The notes under the pieces were generated by a model. It worked only from the letters and a program-made list of their open reading frames with translations. It was not told the DNA's origin and made no database searches. Source: Naumannella cuiyingiana (GTDB taxonomy: Bacteria; Actinomycetota; Actinomycetes; Propionibacteriales; Propionibacteriaceae). Taken from it: a stretch of DNA of 64,000 nucleotides. A program made the translations under genes and the position numbers. Position 1 is the first letter of the stretch. The number at the start of each line of letters is the position of its first letter. The stretch is taken from positions 682,001 to 746,000 of the forward strand of contig NZ_JACBZS010000001.1 of the NCBI RefSeq assembly GCF_013408305.1, written 5' to 3'. Below are positions 35,685 to 43,969 of the stretch, piece by piece.

Positions 35685-36611
35685 GTGATGCGACGTGGCG
35701 CCGCGGACCGGACCTGGCTGATTGCCCTGGCTGCTGCCCTGTGGGGCTTCTCCGGACTGTTGCGTGCGCCGCTGTCGCGGGCCTACCCCTCGACCTCGGT
35801 CGTGTTGTGGGAGCACCTGTTCCTGGTGGTGTTGGTGAGTCCCCTGTTGCCCGGCGCGATCCGGGCCCTGCGGCGATCCTCGGCGCGCACCGTCGTGGCC
35901 GTGCTGGTGATCGGCGGTGGTTCCTCGGCGCTGGCCACCACGCTGTTCACGGCGGCCTTCGCCTACGGCGACCCGATCAGCCCGCAGGTGCTGCAGAAGC
36001 TCCAGCCGCTGCTGGCGATCGGGCTCGCCGCCCTGCTGCTGGGCGAGCGGGTGCGCGGCCGGTTCTGGCTGTTCGCGGTCCCCGCGCTGGCCGGCGCGTG
36101 GTTGATGGCCTTCCCGAATCCCTTGCAGGTGGGCATTCGGTCGCTGGTACCGGCCTTGCTCGGCGTGGGTGCCGCCGCGCTGTGGGCGCTCGGCACCGTG
36201 CTCGGCCGGGCGGTATCGGCGCAACTGACCTTCTGGCAGGTGACCGCTCTGCGCTTCGCCGGCGGTTTCGTCGCGTTGGTGATCATCAACGCTGCGCTCG
36301 GTACGCCGATGATCATGCCCGTGTCGACCTGGGGCTCGATCCTGTCGCTCGCACTGATCCCCGGGCTGGCGGCGCTGTTGCTCTATTACCACGGGCTGCG
36401 CCGGACGGCCGCCTCCCGCGCCACCTTGGCCGAGCTGGCCTTTCCGCTGACCGCAGCGCTGGTCGGCGTGACGCTGTTGGGTGCCAGCCTGGCGCCCAGC
36501 CAATGGGTGGGTCTGGGCGTCGTGCTGGTCAGCGTGGTGGCGCTGGCCCTGCACGAGCAACGCGCCGAACGGCCCGCCGTGCGGGTGCCGCAGCCGGCCC
36601 GCACGGACTAG
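35685..36611 (+). CDS. EamA/DMT-family transporter
   Basis: 308 residues with ten hydrophobic segments in two EamA repeats, the second starting near WALGTVLGRA. It resembles drug/metabolite exporters such as RhaT/YdcZ-type permeases. The substrate is unknown. A TAGCCT box (35673-35678) stands 6 nt before the GTG, so the message is probably leaderless; an ATG follows directly at 35688. Confidence 0.85.
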   Translation: MMRRGAADRTWLIALAAALWGFSGLLRAPLSRAYPSTSVVLWEHLFLVVLVSPLLPGAIRALRRSSARTVVAVLVIGGGSSALATTLFTAAFAYGDPISPQVLQKLQPLLAIGLAALLLGERVRGRFWLFAVPALAGAWLMAFPNPLQVGIRSLVPALLGVGAAALWALGTVLGRAVSAQLTFWQVTALRFAGGFVALVIINAALGTPMIMPVSTWGSILSLALIPGLAALLLYYHGLRRTAASRATLAELAFPLTAALVGVTLLGASLAPSQWVGLGVVLVSVVALALHEQRAERPAVRVPQPARTD

Positions 36612-36622
36612 CGGCGGTCCCG

Positions 36623-37219
36623 TCAGGAGTCGAGACCGGGGACCTTGGACGGATCGATGCCGGCGACGTCGAATGTCCAGCTCACGTCGGTGTCATCGAC
36701 GGCTATCGTCACCTTGCTGGCCTCGCGGAGCTTCGGCCAGATCACCTCGCGCAGATCCTGGAGAGCCAACGACGGGCGGTCGGGCGCCTCCGGCACCGTG
36801 ATCGAGAGCTCTTCCGGCGCTCCGCCGTCGTAGGCGATGGTGCCGTCGCAGCCGAGCGGACAGAGTTCGGTCAGCTCCTCCAGGGTCAGCCCTTCCGCGC
36901 GCAGGGCGGCACCGTCTCCCCAGACGTCGGAGTACGCGATTTCCAGTACGGCTCCACCCGTCGTGTCCGCCACCGCGGCAACCGGCGTACCGTCCGAATA
37001 CGTGCCGTAGGCCCAGCCCCCGCCGGGCACGGGCGTCGGCTCGCCGGCGGCCGCCGTCCCGCCTCCGGTCGGCCCCTCACCGGTCGGCCCCGCACCGGTC
37101 GGAAGGGAACTCGGCTGCGGGACGGGCGCATCCGTCGGCGGCTCGGGAGCAGGCTGAGTGCCGCAGCCGGCCAGGAACAGCGCGGCCGTCGCCGCCGCCA
37201 CCAGGGTTTGTCTGATCAT
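36623..37219 (-). CDS. Lipoprotein of unknown function
   Basis: 198 residues. A signal peptide with lipobox FLAGC is followed by a Pro/Gly/Thr-rich linker and a compact C-terminal domain of about 120 residues. That domain includes a CPLGC pair of cysteines. I do not recognise it. The ATG at 37219 gives a clean signal peptide; the longer frame upstream runs through the tRNA region and is rejected. It converges with the EamA gene, 11 nt between stops. Confidence 0.7.
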   Translation of the reverse strand: MIRQTLVAAATAALFLAGCGTQPAPEPPTDAPVPQPSSLPTGAGPTGEGPTGGGTAAAGEPTPVPGGGWAYGTYSDGTPVAAVADTTGGAVLEIAYSDVWGDGAALRAEGLTLEELTELCPLGCDGTIAYDGGAPEELSITVPEAPDRPSLALQDLREVIWPKLREASKVTIAVDDTDVSWTFDVAGIDPSKVPGLDS

Positions 37220-37328
37220 GGTCCATCCGCTCGTCGCTGCTCTCCGCGGGCCCTGATCCGGACCCGCCCAACACGGTAGGCAGCAGCGAGGGCCGCGCAG
37301 GTCGCGTGCGCCCCGCAGTGGCCGAAGA

Positions 37329-37344
37329 CCCGTAGAAATACGGG
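37329..37344 (-). terminator. Short hairpin downstream of tRNA-Gly
   Basis: Perfect 6-bp stem CCCGTA/TACGGG with a 4-nt loop, 19 nt past the tRNA 3' end on the minus strand. It has no U-tract, so it is a weak candidate. Confidence 0.35.
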
Positions 37345-37363
37345 CATCGGGACGGCCGAGAAA

Positions 37364-37437
37364 TGGAGCGGATGACGGGAATCGAACCCGCGTAATCAGT
37401 TTGGAAGACTGAGGCTCTACCATTGAGCTACATCCGC
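37364..37437 (-). tRNA. tRNA-Gly (anticodon TCC)
   Basis: Cloverleaf on the minus strand with acceptor GCGGATG/CATCCGC, anticodon loop CTTCCAA flanked by CAGT/ACTG, and T-arm GGGTTCGATTCCC. A CCA end is encoded (37364-37366). It decodes GGA and probably GGG. Confidence 0.95.
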
Positions 37438-37532
37438 GTCGCCCGTCTCCGGGCGTCTCTCAGGCTAGCGCACAGATCACCGGCGGAGTAGTTGGACCGG
37501 CCCGGACGGGATCGGTCGGCCGAGCCGGGCGA

Positions 37533-38201
37533 TCATGAGTACAGGTCTTTCAGGGTCTGCAACTGCGAACGGCTCGCCTCCGCCGCGGCGAGCGGGTCAC
37601 GGGCCCGGATCGCCTCGAACAAGACCTCGTGCGAAGCATGGTCCGCGTCCTCCCACGGCAGCGGGCTGATCTTGAGCATGTCGACCATCGCCCGGTGAAC
37701 CCGCGGCACGAACGCGTCGAACAACTCCGACAACACCTCGTTGTGCGCCGCCACCACGACCGCGCGATGGAATGCCATGTCCGCGTCCACGTGCACCTGC
37801 GGACTCGTGCCCAGCTTCGACCGATCAGCGAGAGTACGCCGCAGAGTGCGCAGATCCGCCGGGGTCCGCCGTCCGGCCGCGAGTGCTGCGGCCTCCGCCT
37901 CGATCGCGACCCTGGCCTCGATCACGGCAACGACGTCCGCCCGCGCCAACACCGTGTCCCAGTCGTCTGCCGGCTCCAGCGACGTGACGAACACGCCCGC
38001 TCCCTGACGACTCTCCAGCACCCCACGACCAGCGAGGTCGCGGATGGCCTCCCGCACCGTCGAACGCCCGACACCGAGCTGCACCGACAGCGTCGTCTCC
38101 CCCGGGAGCTTGTGACCAAGCCCCCACTCTCCCGCTCGGACGCGCGACAGGAGAGCTTCTGCGGCCTGCTCGGCCAGCGGGGCGCGCCGTATCGTGTTCA
38201 T
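37533..38201 (-). CDS. FadR-type GntR-family regulator
   Basis: 222 residues. The N-terminal GntR winged helix includes LPGETTLSVQLGVGRSTVREAIRDL and a wing ending GVFVTS. The C-terminal FCD domain has likely metal ligands in DADMAFHRAVV and in HASHEVLFEAI. The ATG at 38201 is chosen because GAGAGG lies 6 nt upstream. It is divergent from an MFS gene 128 bp away, so it probably regulates uptake of that transporter's substrate. Confidence 0.88.
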   Translation of the reverse strand: MNTIRRAPLAEQAAEALLSRVRAGEWGLGHKLPGETTLSVQLGVGRSTVREAIRDLAGRGVLESRQGAGVFVTSLEPADDWDTVLARADVVAVIEARVAIEAEAAALAAGRRTPADLRTLRRTLADRSKLGTSPQVHVDADMAFHRAVVVAAHNEVLSELFDAFVPRVHRAMVDMLKISPLPWEDADHASHEVLFEAIRARDPLAAAEASRSQLQTLKDLYS

Positions 38202-38329
38202 CCACACCTCTCAGCTTGTCTGAGGAGTTATTCCCTGCCTAAAGTACTTCGCAAACGCCGTCGATCGCACGACAAGGACATGGCAATGGACGAGCGGAGC
38301 CGAACCACGAGACCTCGAAGCGCAGTCAC

Positions 38330-39535
38330 GTGAAGCGTCGGACCGGTCTGTGGATCCTGACCGCCACCCATGCGGCCAACGACTTCTACCCGGGGGCCAT
38401 TGCAGCACTCTTGCCATTCTTCGTCCTCGAGCGAGGCTACGACTACGCCGCGGCTGCGGGAATCACGCTCGCGGCAACATCGTTGTCCAGTATTGCGCAA
38501 CCGGCGTTCGGCTACCTCAGCGATCGTTTCCGTCTCCGGTGGCTCGTCATCGCCGGACTTGCCATGGCGTCTGCCGGTGTCGCCGTCAGCGGGCTGGTGT
38601 CGCAGACCTACTGGCTCACCTGGATCGTCATCGCGATCTCGGGGATCGGCGTCGCCGCCTATCACCCGGCCGCGACCGTGGCAGCGCGGCAGGCCGGCGG
38701 TGGCTCGAACGGTTCGATGAGCATGTTCGCCGTCGGCGGCAATGTCGGCGCCGCCCTCGCGCCCACCGCGGTGATCCTCGTGGTCGGGACCCTGGGCCTG
38801 GGCGCCACCCCACTCCTCGCTGCTCCGGCTGTTGCTGTGGCAATTCCGTACCTGACCCGCGCGTGGCTGGCGGGACGGGCCTCGTCCCGGTCGACAGTGC
38901 CCACCAGGGATCAGCCGGCAGGCCCGCCCCGAATGGACGATGCATGGGTGCTCTTCGCCTTGTTGGTAGGACTGGTCGCGTTCTGGTCGATCACCTACGT
39001 CGGCGTGTCGTCCTTCATCACGCTCTACTCCATCGAACGCTTCCAGGTGGACGCGGCCGTCGCATCGATCGCGCTGTCGGTCTTCCCGGCCGCGGGCGCG
39101 ATCGGCACCCTGGCTGGCGGGTGGCTCGCCGACCGATATCGGCGCTTCGCCGTCATTCGCTGCGGGTACCTGGCCGCTGCGTGCTCCATGCTCCTCATCG
39201 TGCTCGCCCCCTCCCCCGCGATCGTCGTCATCGGGTCGGGAGCACTGGGAATCGCGCTGTTCATCCCCTTCGCGCCGCAGATCACGCTCGCCCACTCCTA
39301 CCTGCCGAGCCGGATCGGGCTTGCCAGCGGCGTCACTCTCGGGCTCACCCTCTCCCTCGGCGGGCTGGCCAGCCCTGCTCTCGGTGCGCTCGCCGACGCC
39401 ACGAGCATCCGCACCACGATGGCGCTCATGACGGGCCTGCTGGTGATCGCGCTGGCCGCAAGCTTCTCGCTGCGGGAACGCACCCGACCCGCCGCGCCGG
39501 AGGTCGCCGCACCAGCCGCCACGGAGCCTTCGTGA
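38330..39535 (+). CDS. MFS transporter, Fsr-like
   Basis: 401 residues with twelve hydrophobic segments. The N-terminal HAANDFYPGAIAALLPFF and IGVAAYHPAATVAA segments resemble the fosmidomycin-resistance (Fsr) branch of the MFS. It may export an antibiotic or metabolite. Codon use differs from its neighbours: the first 60 codons contain ATT, GCA, TTG, CGA, GGA, ACA and AGT, which are rare in flanking genes. This suggests acquisition from elsewhere. It starts at a GTG with no clear ribosome site. Confidence 0.82.
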   Translation: MKRRTGLWILTATHAANDFYPGAIAALLPFFVLERGYDYAAAAGITLAATSLSSIAQPAFGYLSDRFRLRWLVIAGLAMASAGVAVSGLVSQTYWLTWIVIAISGIGVAAYHPAATVAARQAGGGSNGSMSMFAVGGNVGAALAPTAVILVVGTLGLGATPLLAAPAVAVAIPYLTRAWLAGRASSRSTVPTRDQPAGPPRMDDAWVLFALLVGLVAFWSITYVGVSSFITLYSIERFQVDAAVASIALSVFPAAGAIGTLAGGWLADRYRRFAVIRCGYLAAACSMLLIVLAPSPAIVVIGSGALGIALFIPFAPQITLAHSYLPSRIGLASGVTLGLTLSLGGLASPALGALADATSIRTTMALMTGLLVIALAASFSLRERTRPAAPEVAAPAATEPS

Positions 39536-39574
39536 CACACTCCGGCCCCGGGACTGCGTCGATCGGGCCATGCC

Positions 39575-39590
39575 GATGTCGTGAGACATC
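39575..39590. terminator. Hairpin between MFS gene and tRNA-Pro
   Basis: GATGTC-GTGA-GACATC, a perfect 6-bp stem with a 4-nt loop. It is 40 nt past the MFS stop and 7 nt past the 3' end of the oppositely transcribed tRNA-Pro, so it may serve both directions. Confidence 0.45.
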
Positions 39591-39596
39591 ACCCCG

Positions 39597-39669
39597 TCGG
39601 GGCGACAGGACTCGAACCTGCGATCCCCTGCTCCCAAAGCAGGTGCCCTAGCCACTGGGCCACGCCCCG
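39597..39669 (-). tRNA. tRNA-Pro (anticodon TGG)
   Basis: Cloverleaf on the minus strand with acceptor CGGGGCG/CGCCCCG, anticodon stem CCTGC/GCAGG around loop TTTGGGA, and T-arm CAGGTTCGAGTCCTG. The discriminator is A and CCA is not encoded. It decodes CCA and probably CCG/CCT by wobble. Confidence 0.95.
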
Positions 39670-39715
39670 CTGCGGCGTACCGCAACGGCGTGAGTCTAGC
39701 GGACCAGCGCCCCCG

Positions 39716-41074
39716 TCAGCCCCGGACGAGCTGCTGGTGGATCGCCAGCCAGGCCAGCGCCTCGACGGCCCGCGGCGAGGCGTCGCCCGGGCGCAGCCGG
39801 GCCAGCGCCCAGCTCCGCGCCCGGTCGAAGATCTCCCCCGGCGGCGCGGCCAGCCCGTCGGCGAATCGTGCCCACAACTCCTCCGGCAGCGTTGCCGCCC
39901 AGGCCAGCGCCAGGCCGGTCGATGCCGGGCTCGCCCCGTCGGTCTCGCCGGGCAGTCCCGACCCCAGCCGGGCCAGGATCTCCTCGGGAGCGGCGCCGCC
40001 GTGCACCTGCCCGACCCCGGCCTCCGCACCGGCCACCAGGGACGCGGCGCGCACGTGCAGGCGCGCGAGATCGCCCCCGGGGCCCGGCAGGGCCCGCGCC
40101 GCGTCGACCAGTTCGGCCCCGATCTCCCCGTCGTTCCAGCCGGCGACGTTCACCCCGGTCGCGACGGCGATCACGGCCAGCGGATCGTCGAGGGCCGGCC
40201 GCTGGACCGCGAGCTCGGCCTCCTCGATCGCCCCGTGCTGCGGGCCGATCGCCGCGGTGTGCAACAACACGACGGCATCCGCCCCGCCCCGGCCACCGCG
40301 GGCCATGATCGCCCCGGCCGCCGCGTCCAACAGCATCGGCAGGTCCTGCGGGACGCTGATGATCAACTCGGTGCTTCCGGTGCCGGCGTGCACCAGCGCC
40401 CGGTGCACACCGGGACCACCGGGTACGCCCACGACGGCGGCATCGGGCAGGTCGAGCTCCCACTCGGCGTCGTCGGCCAGTTCGAGCCGATCGGGTAGCC
40501 ACGCCGGCAGCAGGGCCGCCGCCGCGGCGGGATCGGGCAGCAGCTCGCCCCGCCAGTGCACGGCGTAGGCCTCCCCGGGTGCGAGCACCCGCTCGGCCAT
40601 GATCAACTCCGCCGGGCCGGCCGGCTCATCGGGCCCGCCTACGGCAAGCTCGCCCGGCTCCCCCACGGCGAGCGCCCCGAGCCGCGGCCGCCAGGCCCAC
40701 AGCGGTTCGCCGGGCACGCGCACGGTGATCAACGCATCCGTGCCGCCGGCCCAGGCCCGGCGTACCCATCCGTCGGCGGCGGCGATCTCGACGATCGGCG
40801 CGACGCGTACCTCCGCGTCGCCGGTGGCGGCCAGCCGGAGCCGCCAGTTCCAGGCCGTGTCGGCGCCGTGCCGCTGGTCGACCCGTAGACCCGGCAGCTC
40901 CCCGGCCAGGTTCACCTCGTCGGGATCGGCCTGCACCGCCCAGTCGGCGATCTCCGTGCGCCGGCCGTCGATCAGTACGCCGACCAGCCGCACGGCCACC
41001 CCCGGCGCGGCGGCCGCACCGTCGTCGCCGACCTCCAGCGGCCGGCCGTCGATGATCAGCCGCGCCGCTGACAT
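39716..41074 (-). CDS. Protein of unknown function in nei-rpiB operon
   Basis: 452 residues, no signal peptide and no membrane segments. The sequence is Ala/Gly/Asp-rich and acidic, with alternating short hydrophobic strands suggesting beta-rich domains. Repeated themes include EVRVAPIVEIAA and AVVLLHTAAIG. I recognise no family. The ATG at 41074 lies inside the 3' end of nei (19-nt overlap), so the two are translationally coupled. It is the last gene of the rpiB-nei unit. A broadly conserved role cannot be claimed. Confidence 0.6.
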   Translation of the reverse strand: MSAARLIIDGRPLEVGDDGAAAAPGVAVRLVGVLIDGRRTEIADWAVQADPDEVNLAGELPGLRVDQRHGADTAWNWRLRLAATGDAEVRVAPIVEIAAADGWVRRAWAGGTDALITVRVPGEPLWAWRPRLGALAVGEPGELAVGGPDEPAGPAELIMAERVLAPGEAYAVHWRGELLPDPAAAAALLPAWLPDRLELADDAEWELDLPDAAVVGVPGGPGVHRALVHAGTGSTELIISVPQDLPMLLDAAAGAIMARGGRGGADAVVLLHTAAIGPQHGAIEEAELAVQRPALDDPLAVIAVATGVNVAGWNDGEIGAELVDAARALPGPGGDLARLHVRAASLVAGAEAGVGQVHGGAAPEEILARLGSGLPGETDGASPASTGLALAWAATLPEELWARFADGLAAPPGEIFDRARSWALARLRPGDASPRAVEALAWLAIHQQLVRG

Positions 41075-41880
41075 TTCCCGCACCAGAAGAGATTGCGGCC
41101 CTCGAGCACCCGGGTGCGCACCCGCGACCCGCAGACCAGGCAGGGCTGATCATGGCGCCGGTAGACATAGACCTCGCCGCCGTGATCATCGACGCGCGGT
41201 TCGCGGCCCATCGCCTCCGGGGTGTGCTCCGGGCGTACCGTGTCAATCCGGTTGTCGATCACGCCCGTCGGCATCAGCTCGACCAGATCCGCCCAGATCG
41301 CGCGCCAGCTCGCCGGCTTCAGCGCCTTGCCGGGGGTGTCGGGATTGATCCGGTTCCGGAACAACACCTCCGCCCGATAGACGTTGCCGATTCCCGACAG
41401 CACCTGTTGGTCCATCAGCAGCGCCGCAATCGGCTTGTTCGATCGGCGGATCCGCTGCCAGGCGCGATCCGGATCGGCATCGGCGCGCAACGGGTCCGGA
41501 CCCAGCCGGGCCTCGATCGCCTGCCGCTCGCCGGGCGTGATCAGCGCACAGGTCTGTGGCCCGCGCAGCTCCGCCACCGGCCCGTCGGGCAGCTCGATCC
41601 GCAACCGTGCCGGCGCCGGCAGCGGCGCGTCGAACCGCATCGAACCGATCAGCCCGAGATGGATGTGCAGGACCCGCGCGCCGTCGGGGTGTTCGTCGTC
41701 CGGACCGAAACCGACGAACAGTTGCTTGCCGTTGTTGATCGCGCCGGCATAGGGCATGCCGTCCAGCAGCGCGGCGCCCTCGGCGAACCGTCCCTGCGGG
41801 CTGCTCACCCGCGGCGCGGTGCCCGAGAACGCGTCGTCCAGATCGAGCGCCAACCGGCGCAGGGTGTGACCCTCGGGCAT
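41056..41880 (-). CDS. nei: Fpg/Nei-family DNA glycosylase
   Basis: 274-residue base-excision repair enzyme that removes oxidised bases and cuts the strand. The N-terminus MPEGHTLRR supplies the catalytic proline and glutamate (P2, E3). A helix-two-turn-helix region precedes the zinc finger CLVC...CGKC at the C-terminus. The length and PEGH motif suit the Nei branch (endonuclease VIII-like) more than MutM. It begins 3 nt after rpiB. Confidence 0.92.
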   Translation of the reverse strand: MPEGHTLRRLALDLDDAFSGTAPRVSSPQGRFAEGAALLDGMPYAGAINNGKQLFVGFGPDDEHPDGARVLHIHLGLIGSMRFDAPLPAPARLRIELPDGPVAELRGPQTCALITPGERQAIEARLGPDPLRADADPDRAWQRIRRSNKPIAALLMDQQVLSGIGNVYRAEVLFRNRINPDTPGKALKPASWRAIWADLVELMPTGVIDNRIDTVRPEHTPEAMGREPRVDDHGGEVYVYRRHDQPCLVCGSRVRTRVLEGRNLFWCGKCQRRG

Positions 41881-41883
41881 CCG

Positions 41884-42336
41884 TCAGCCGCGGGCTGCGT
41901 CGTAGGCAGCGACCTGCTCGATCCGGCGGACGTGGCGTGGATTGTTCGAGAACGGCGTACCCACGAAGATCCGGGCCAGCTCGATCGCGGCGTCGGGGGT
42001 GTGCATGCGCGCACCGATGCCCGCGACCTGGGCATCATTGTGTTCGCGGGCCAGCCGCGCGGTCTCGGTGCTGTGGATCAGCGCGGCCCGGATCCCCTCG
42101 ACCTTGTTCGCGGCGATCTGTTCGCCGTTGCCCGAGCCGCCGATGACGATCCCGAGCGAGCCCGGGTCGTCGCGCACCGCCTCGGCCGCGGCGATGCAGT
42201 AGGCCGGGTAGTCGTCGTCGGCGTCGTAGGCGGCCGCGCCATGATCGACGACCTCGTGTCCGTCGGCGGCGAGGGCATCAGCGAGGGCGGCCTTGAGTTC
42301 GAAGCCGGCGTGATCGGCGGCGAGGTGTACGCGCAT
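41884..42336 (-). CDS. rpiB: Ribose-5-phosphate isomerase B
   Basis: 150-residue enzyme of the pentose phosphate pathway interconverting ribose 5-phosphate and ribulose 5-phosphate. MRVHLAADHAGFELK, VIGGSGNGEQIAANK and FSNNPRHVRRIEQV are characteristic; the GSGNG serine is typical of the actinobacterial form. The start is the ATG at 42336; AATAGT lies 6 nt upstream on the minus strand, compatible with a leaderless message. It heads a unit with nei and the unknown gene. Confidence 0.95.
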   Translation of the reverse strand: MRVHLAADHAGFELKAALADALAADGHEVVDHGAAAYDADDDYPAYCIAAAEAVRDDPGSLGIVIGGSGNGEQIAANKVEGIRAALIHSTETARLAREHNDAQVAGIGARMHTPDAAIELARIFVGTPFSNNPRHVRRIEQVAAYDAARG

Positions 42337-42347
42337 GGCCCAACTAT

Positions 42348-42367
42348 TGCGCATTCCCTACTGCGCA
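42348..42367. promoter_or_regulatory. Paired TGCGCA sites in a divergent promoter
   Basis: Two palindromic TGCGCA hexamers (42348-42353 and 42362-42367), each followed by T, lie 14 bp apart in the 37-bp gap between rpiB and the divergent lipoprotein gene. They form a direct repeat TGCGCAT. They could be a regulator site; no binding protein is known. Confidence 0.3.
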
Positions 42368-42373
42368 TACCCC

Positions 42374-43186
42374 ATGGCACATACGGTGGAGTCCGTGATC
42401 GCCCGCCGCCGCCTGCTGGGCGCCGGTGCGGGCATCGGCGCCGCGAGCCTGCTCGCCGGCTGCGGCCTGGACCGGCTGGGCGGCGGGGAGCGCGACGGCG
42501 ATCGGGCGTACTGCGTACCCCGGTCGGCGACGCAGCGGCGCGCGGGCATCGGCGAGGCCGAACTGGCCTATGAGGAGAACGACCGGGCCCAGCCGTTCAA
42601 CATCGACGCCGATTTCGCCCGCCAGCTCGACGGGTGGCTGGAGTTCTTCGATGCCCGCGCCGGCCTCGGCGCGCCGGACCGGATCCGGACGTATGGCGCC
42701 TGGATCGACGGGTCGGGCAGTTGCGATTCCTGGCACCATTCCGGCCGGGCGCTCGACTTCGCCCGGCTGGTCCGCGGCGATGCCGAGATCGTCTCCTGCC
42801 GCAACGACCTGTGGCGGGAAGCGGCGGACCTGCCGACGCAGCGGCGGCGCTACTGGGCGCTGGCGGCCAGCCTGCACCGGCACTTCTCCTATGTGGTCAC
42901 CTATCTCTACAACGACGCGCATCGCAACCACATCCACGTCGACAACGGGGCCTCCGGTGCGGAGCTGGCGCGTTTCTCCACGCGCTCGCGGACGCAACTG
43001 CAGGGCGTCCAGGCCGTGTGCAGCTATCTGTACGGCCTCGACGTGCCGATCACCGGACGCTGGGACGACGCGACCCGGGCCGCGACCGGGCGGGTGCTCG
43101 CCGACATCGGCGTCGGCGGCTCACTCACCGACGACGGCGCCTGGACCGCGCTGATGGGCGCGGCGACCGGTGCCGCCGCGCCCTGA
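42374..43186 (+). CDS. Extensin-like/M15-like lipoprotein
   Basis: 270 residues. The N-terminus has a twin-arginine type signal (ARRRLLGAGAGIG) ending in a lipobox (LLAGC), suggesting Tat export of a folded protein. The domain contains SCDSWHHSGRALDF and HRNHIHVDNGA, which look like the metal and substrate residues of the extensin-like_C/M15 carboxypeptidase fold. The final ~60 residues resemble a peptidoglycan-binding-like helical repeat. A cell-wall role is plausible but inferred. The start ATG at 42374 is chosen to give the signal peptide. Confidence 0.6.
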   Translation: MAHTVESVIARRRLLGAGAGIGAASLLAGCGLDRLGGGERDGDRAYCVPRSATQRRAGIGEAELAYEENDRAQPFNIDADFARQLDGWLEFFDARAGLGAPDRIRTYGAWIDGSGSCDSWHHSGRALDFARLVRGDAEIVSCRNDLWREAADLPTQRRRYWALAASLHRHFSYVVTYLYNDAHRNHIHVDNGASGAELARFSTRSRTQLQGVQAVCSYLYGLDVPITGRWDDATRAATGRVLADIGVGGSLTDDGAWTALMGAATGAAAP

Positions 43187-43204
43187 TTTCAGTCGAAGCC
43201 CGGG

Positions 43205-43831
43205 TCAGTCGAAAATCGGATCGACGGTGCGCGTGCGCTTCAGCTCGAAGAAGCCGTCGTAGGCGGTGACCAGCTCCACCCCGTCGAACAGCCGGCCGGC
43301 GGTCTCGCCCTTCGGGGCGGGGCTGATCACCGGGCCGAACAGCGACTTGCCGTTGATCCTGATCACCGGCGTGCCGACCTCGTCGCCCACCGGGTCCATG
43401 CCCTCGTGGTGCGAGGCCCGCAGCGCCTCGTCCAGCTCGTCGCTGTCGGCGTAGCGGACCAGGTCGGCCGGCAGCCCGACATCGGCCAGCGCCGCCTCGA
43501 TCACCTCGGGCCCCCGGCCCTCCTGACCGGGATGGATCCTGGTGCCGATTGCGGTGTAGAACTCCGCGAGCTTCTCCGGCCCGTACTGCTGCTCGATCGC
43601 GATGCAGACCCGGACCGGGCCCCAGCCGCTCTTCATCAGTTCCCGGTACTGCTCGGGGAGATCGTCGCGCCCCTCGTTCAGCACCGACAGACTCATCACA
43701 TGGAACCGGACCGTGATCGGCCGGACCTTCTCCACCTCCAGCAGCCAGCGCGAGGTCATCCACGCCCACGGACAGATCGGATCGAACCACAGGTCAACCT
43801 GCTGGCGCTCGCCAGTCGTCGTCTCGGACAT
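43205..43831 (-). CDS. DsbA-like protein, Rv2466c (mycothiol-dependent nitroreductase) family
   Basis: 208 residues with a thioredoxin fold and helical insertion. The motif DPICPWAWMTSRW replaces the CxxC of DsbA with CPWAW, leaving a single active-site cysteine. The cis-proline region reads GTPVIRI. In mycobacteria the Rv2466c protein works with mycothiol. With one cysteine, a monothiol mechanism is likely, but that is inference. A TAGGCT box 6 nt before the ATG (minus strand, 43838-43843) indicates a leaderless message. Confidence 0.88.
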   Translation of the reverse strand: MSETTTGERQQVDLWFDPICPWAWMTSRWLLEVEKVRPITVRFHVMSLSVLNEGRDDLPEQYRELMKSGWGPVRVCIAIEQQYGPEKLAEFYTAIGTRIHPGQEGRGPEVIEAALADVGLPADLVRYADSDELDEALRASHHEGMDPVGDEVGTPVIRINGKSLFGPVISPAPKGETAGRLFDGVELVTAYDGFFELKRTRTVDPIFD

Positions 43832-43969
43832 GCCCTCAGCCTAGTCACGGCCAAATCCCGGCCCCCGGGCACTCGGTGCGCCATGATCGTGAGTAGTGTC
43901 GGGGGACTTTGATTGTTGGCATGCACCCTCCGACAAGGTGCAACTCGAACTGGACGAGAGGTCGCGCAG

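Noticed and set aside
35571-36560. Frame extension upstream of tig
   Set aside because: It is antisense to the EamA gene; the TTG at 35570 with a ribosome site gives the family-typical start.
38215-38276. CTTGTC / GACAAG 6-bp inverted repeat in the GntR-MFS gap
   Set aside because: Short arms 50 bp apart; not distinguishable from chance and unlike compact FadR-type sites.
37364-39669. A complete genomic island between the two tRNA genes
   Set aside because: No integrase, no duplicated tRNA 3' end found at the other side; only codon use supports transfer, so it is reported only as a possible acquired pair.
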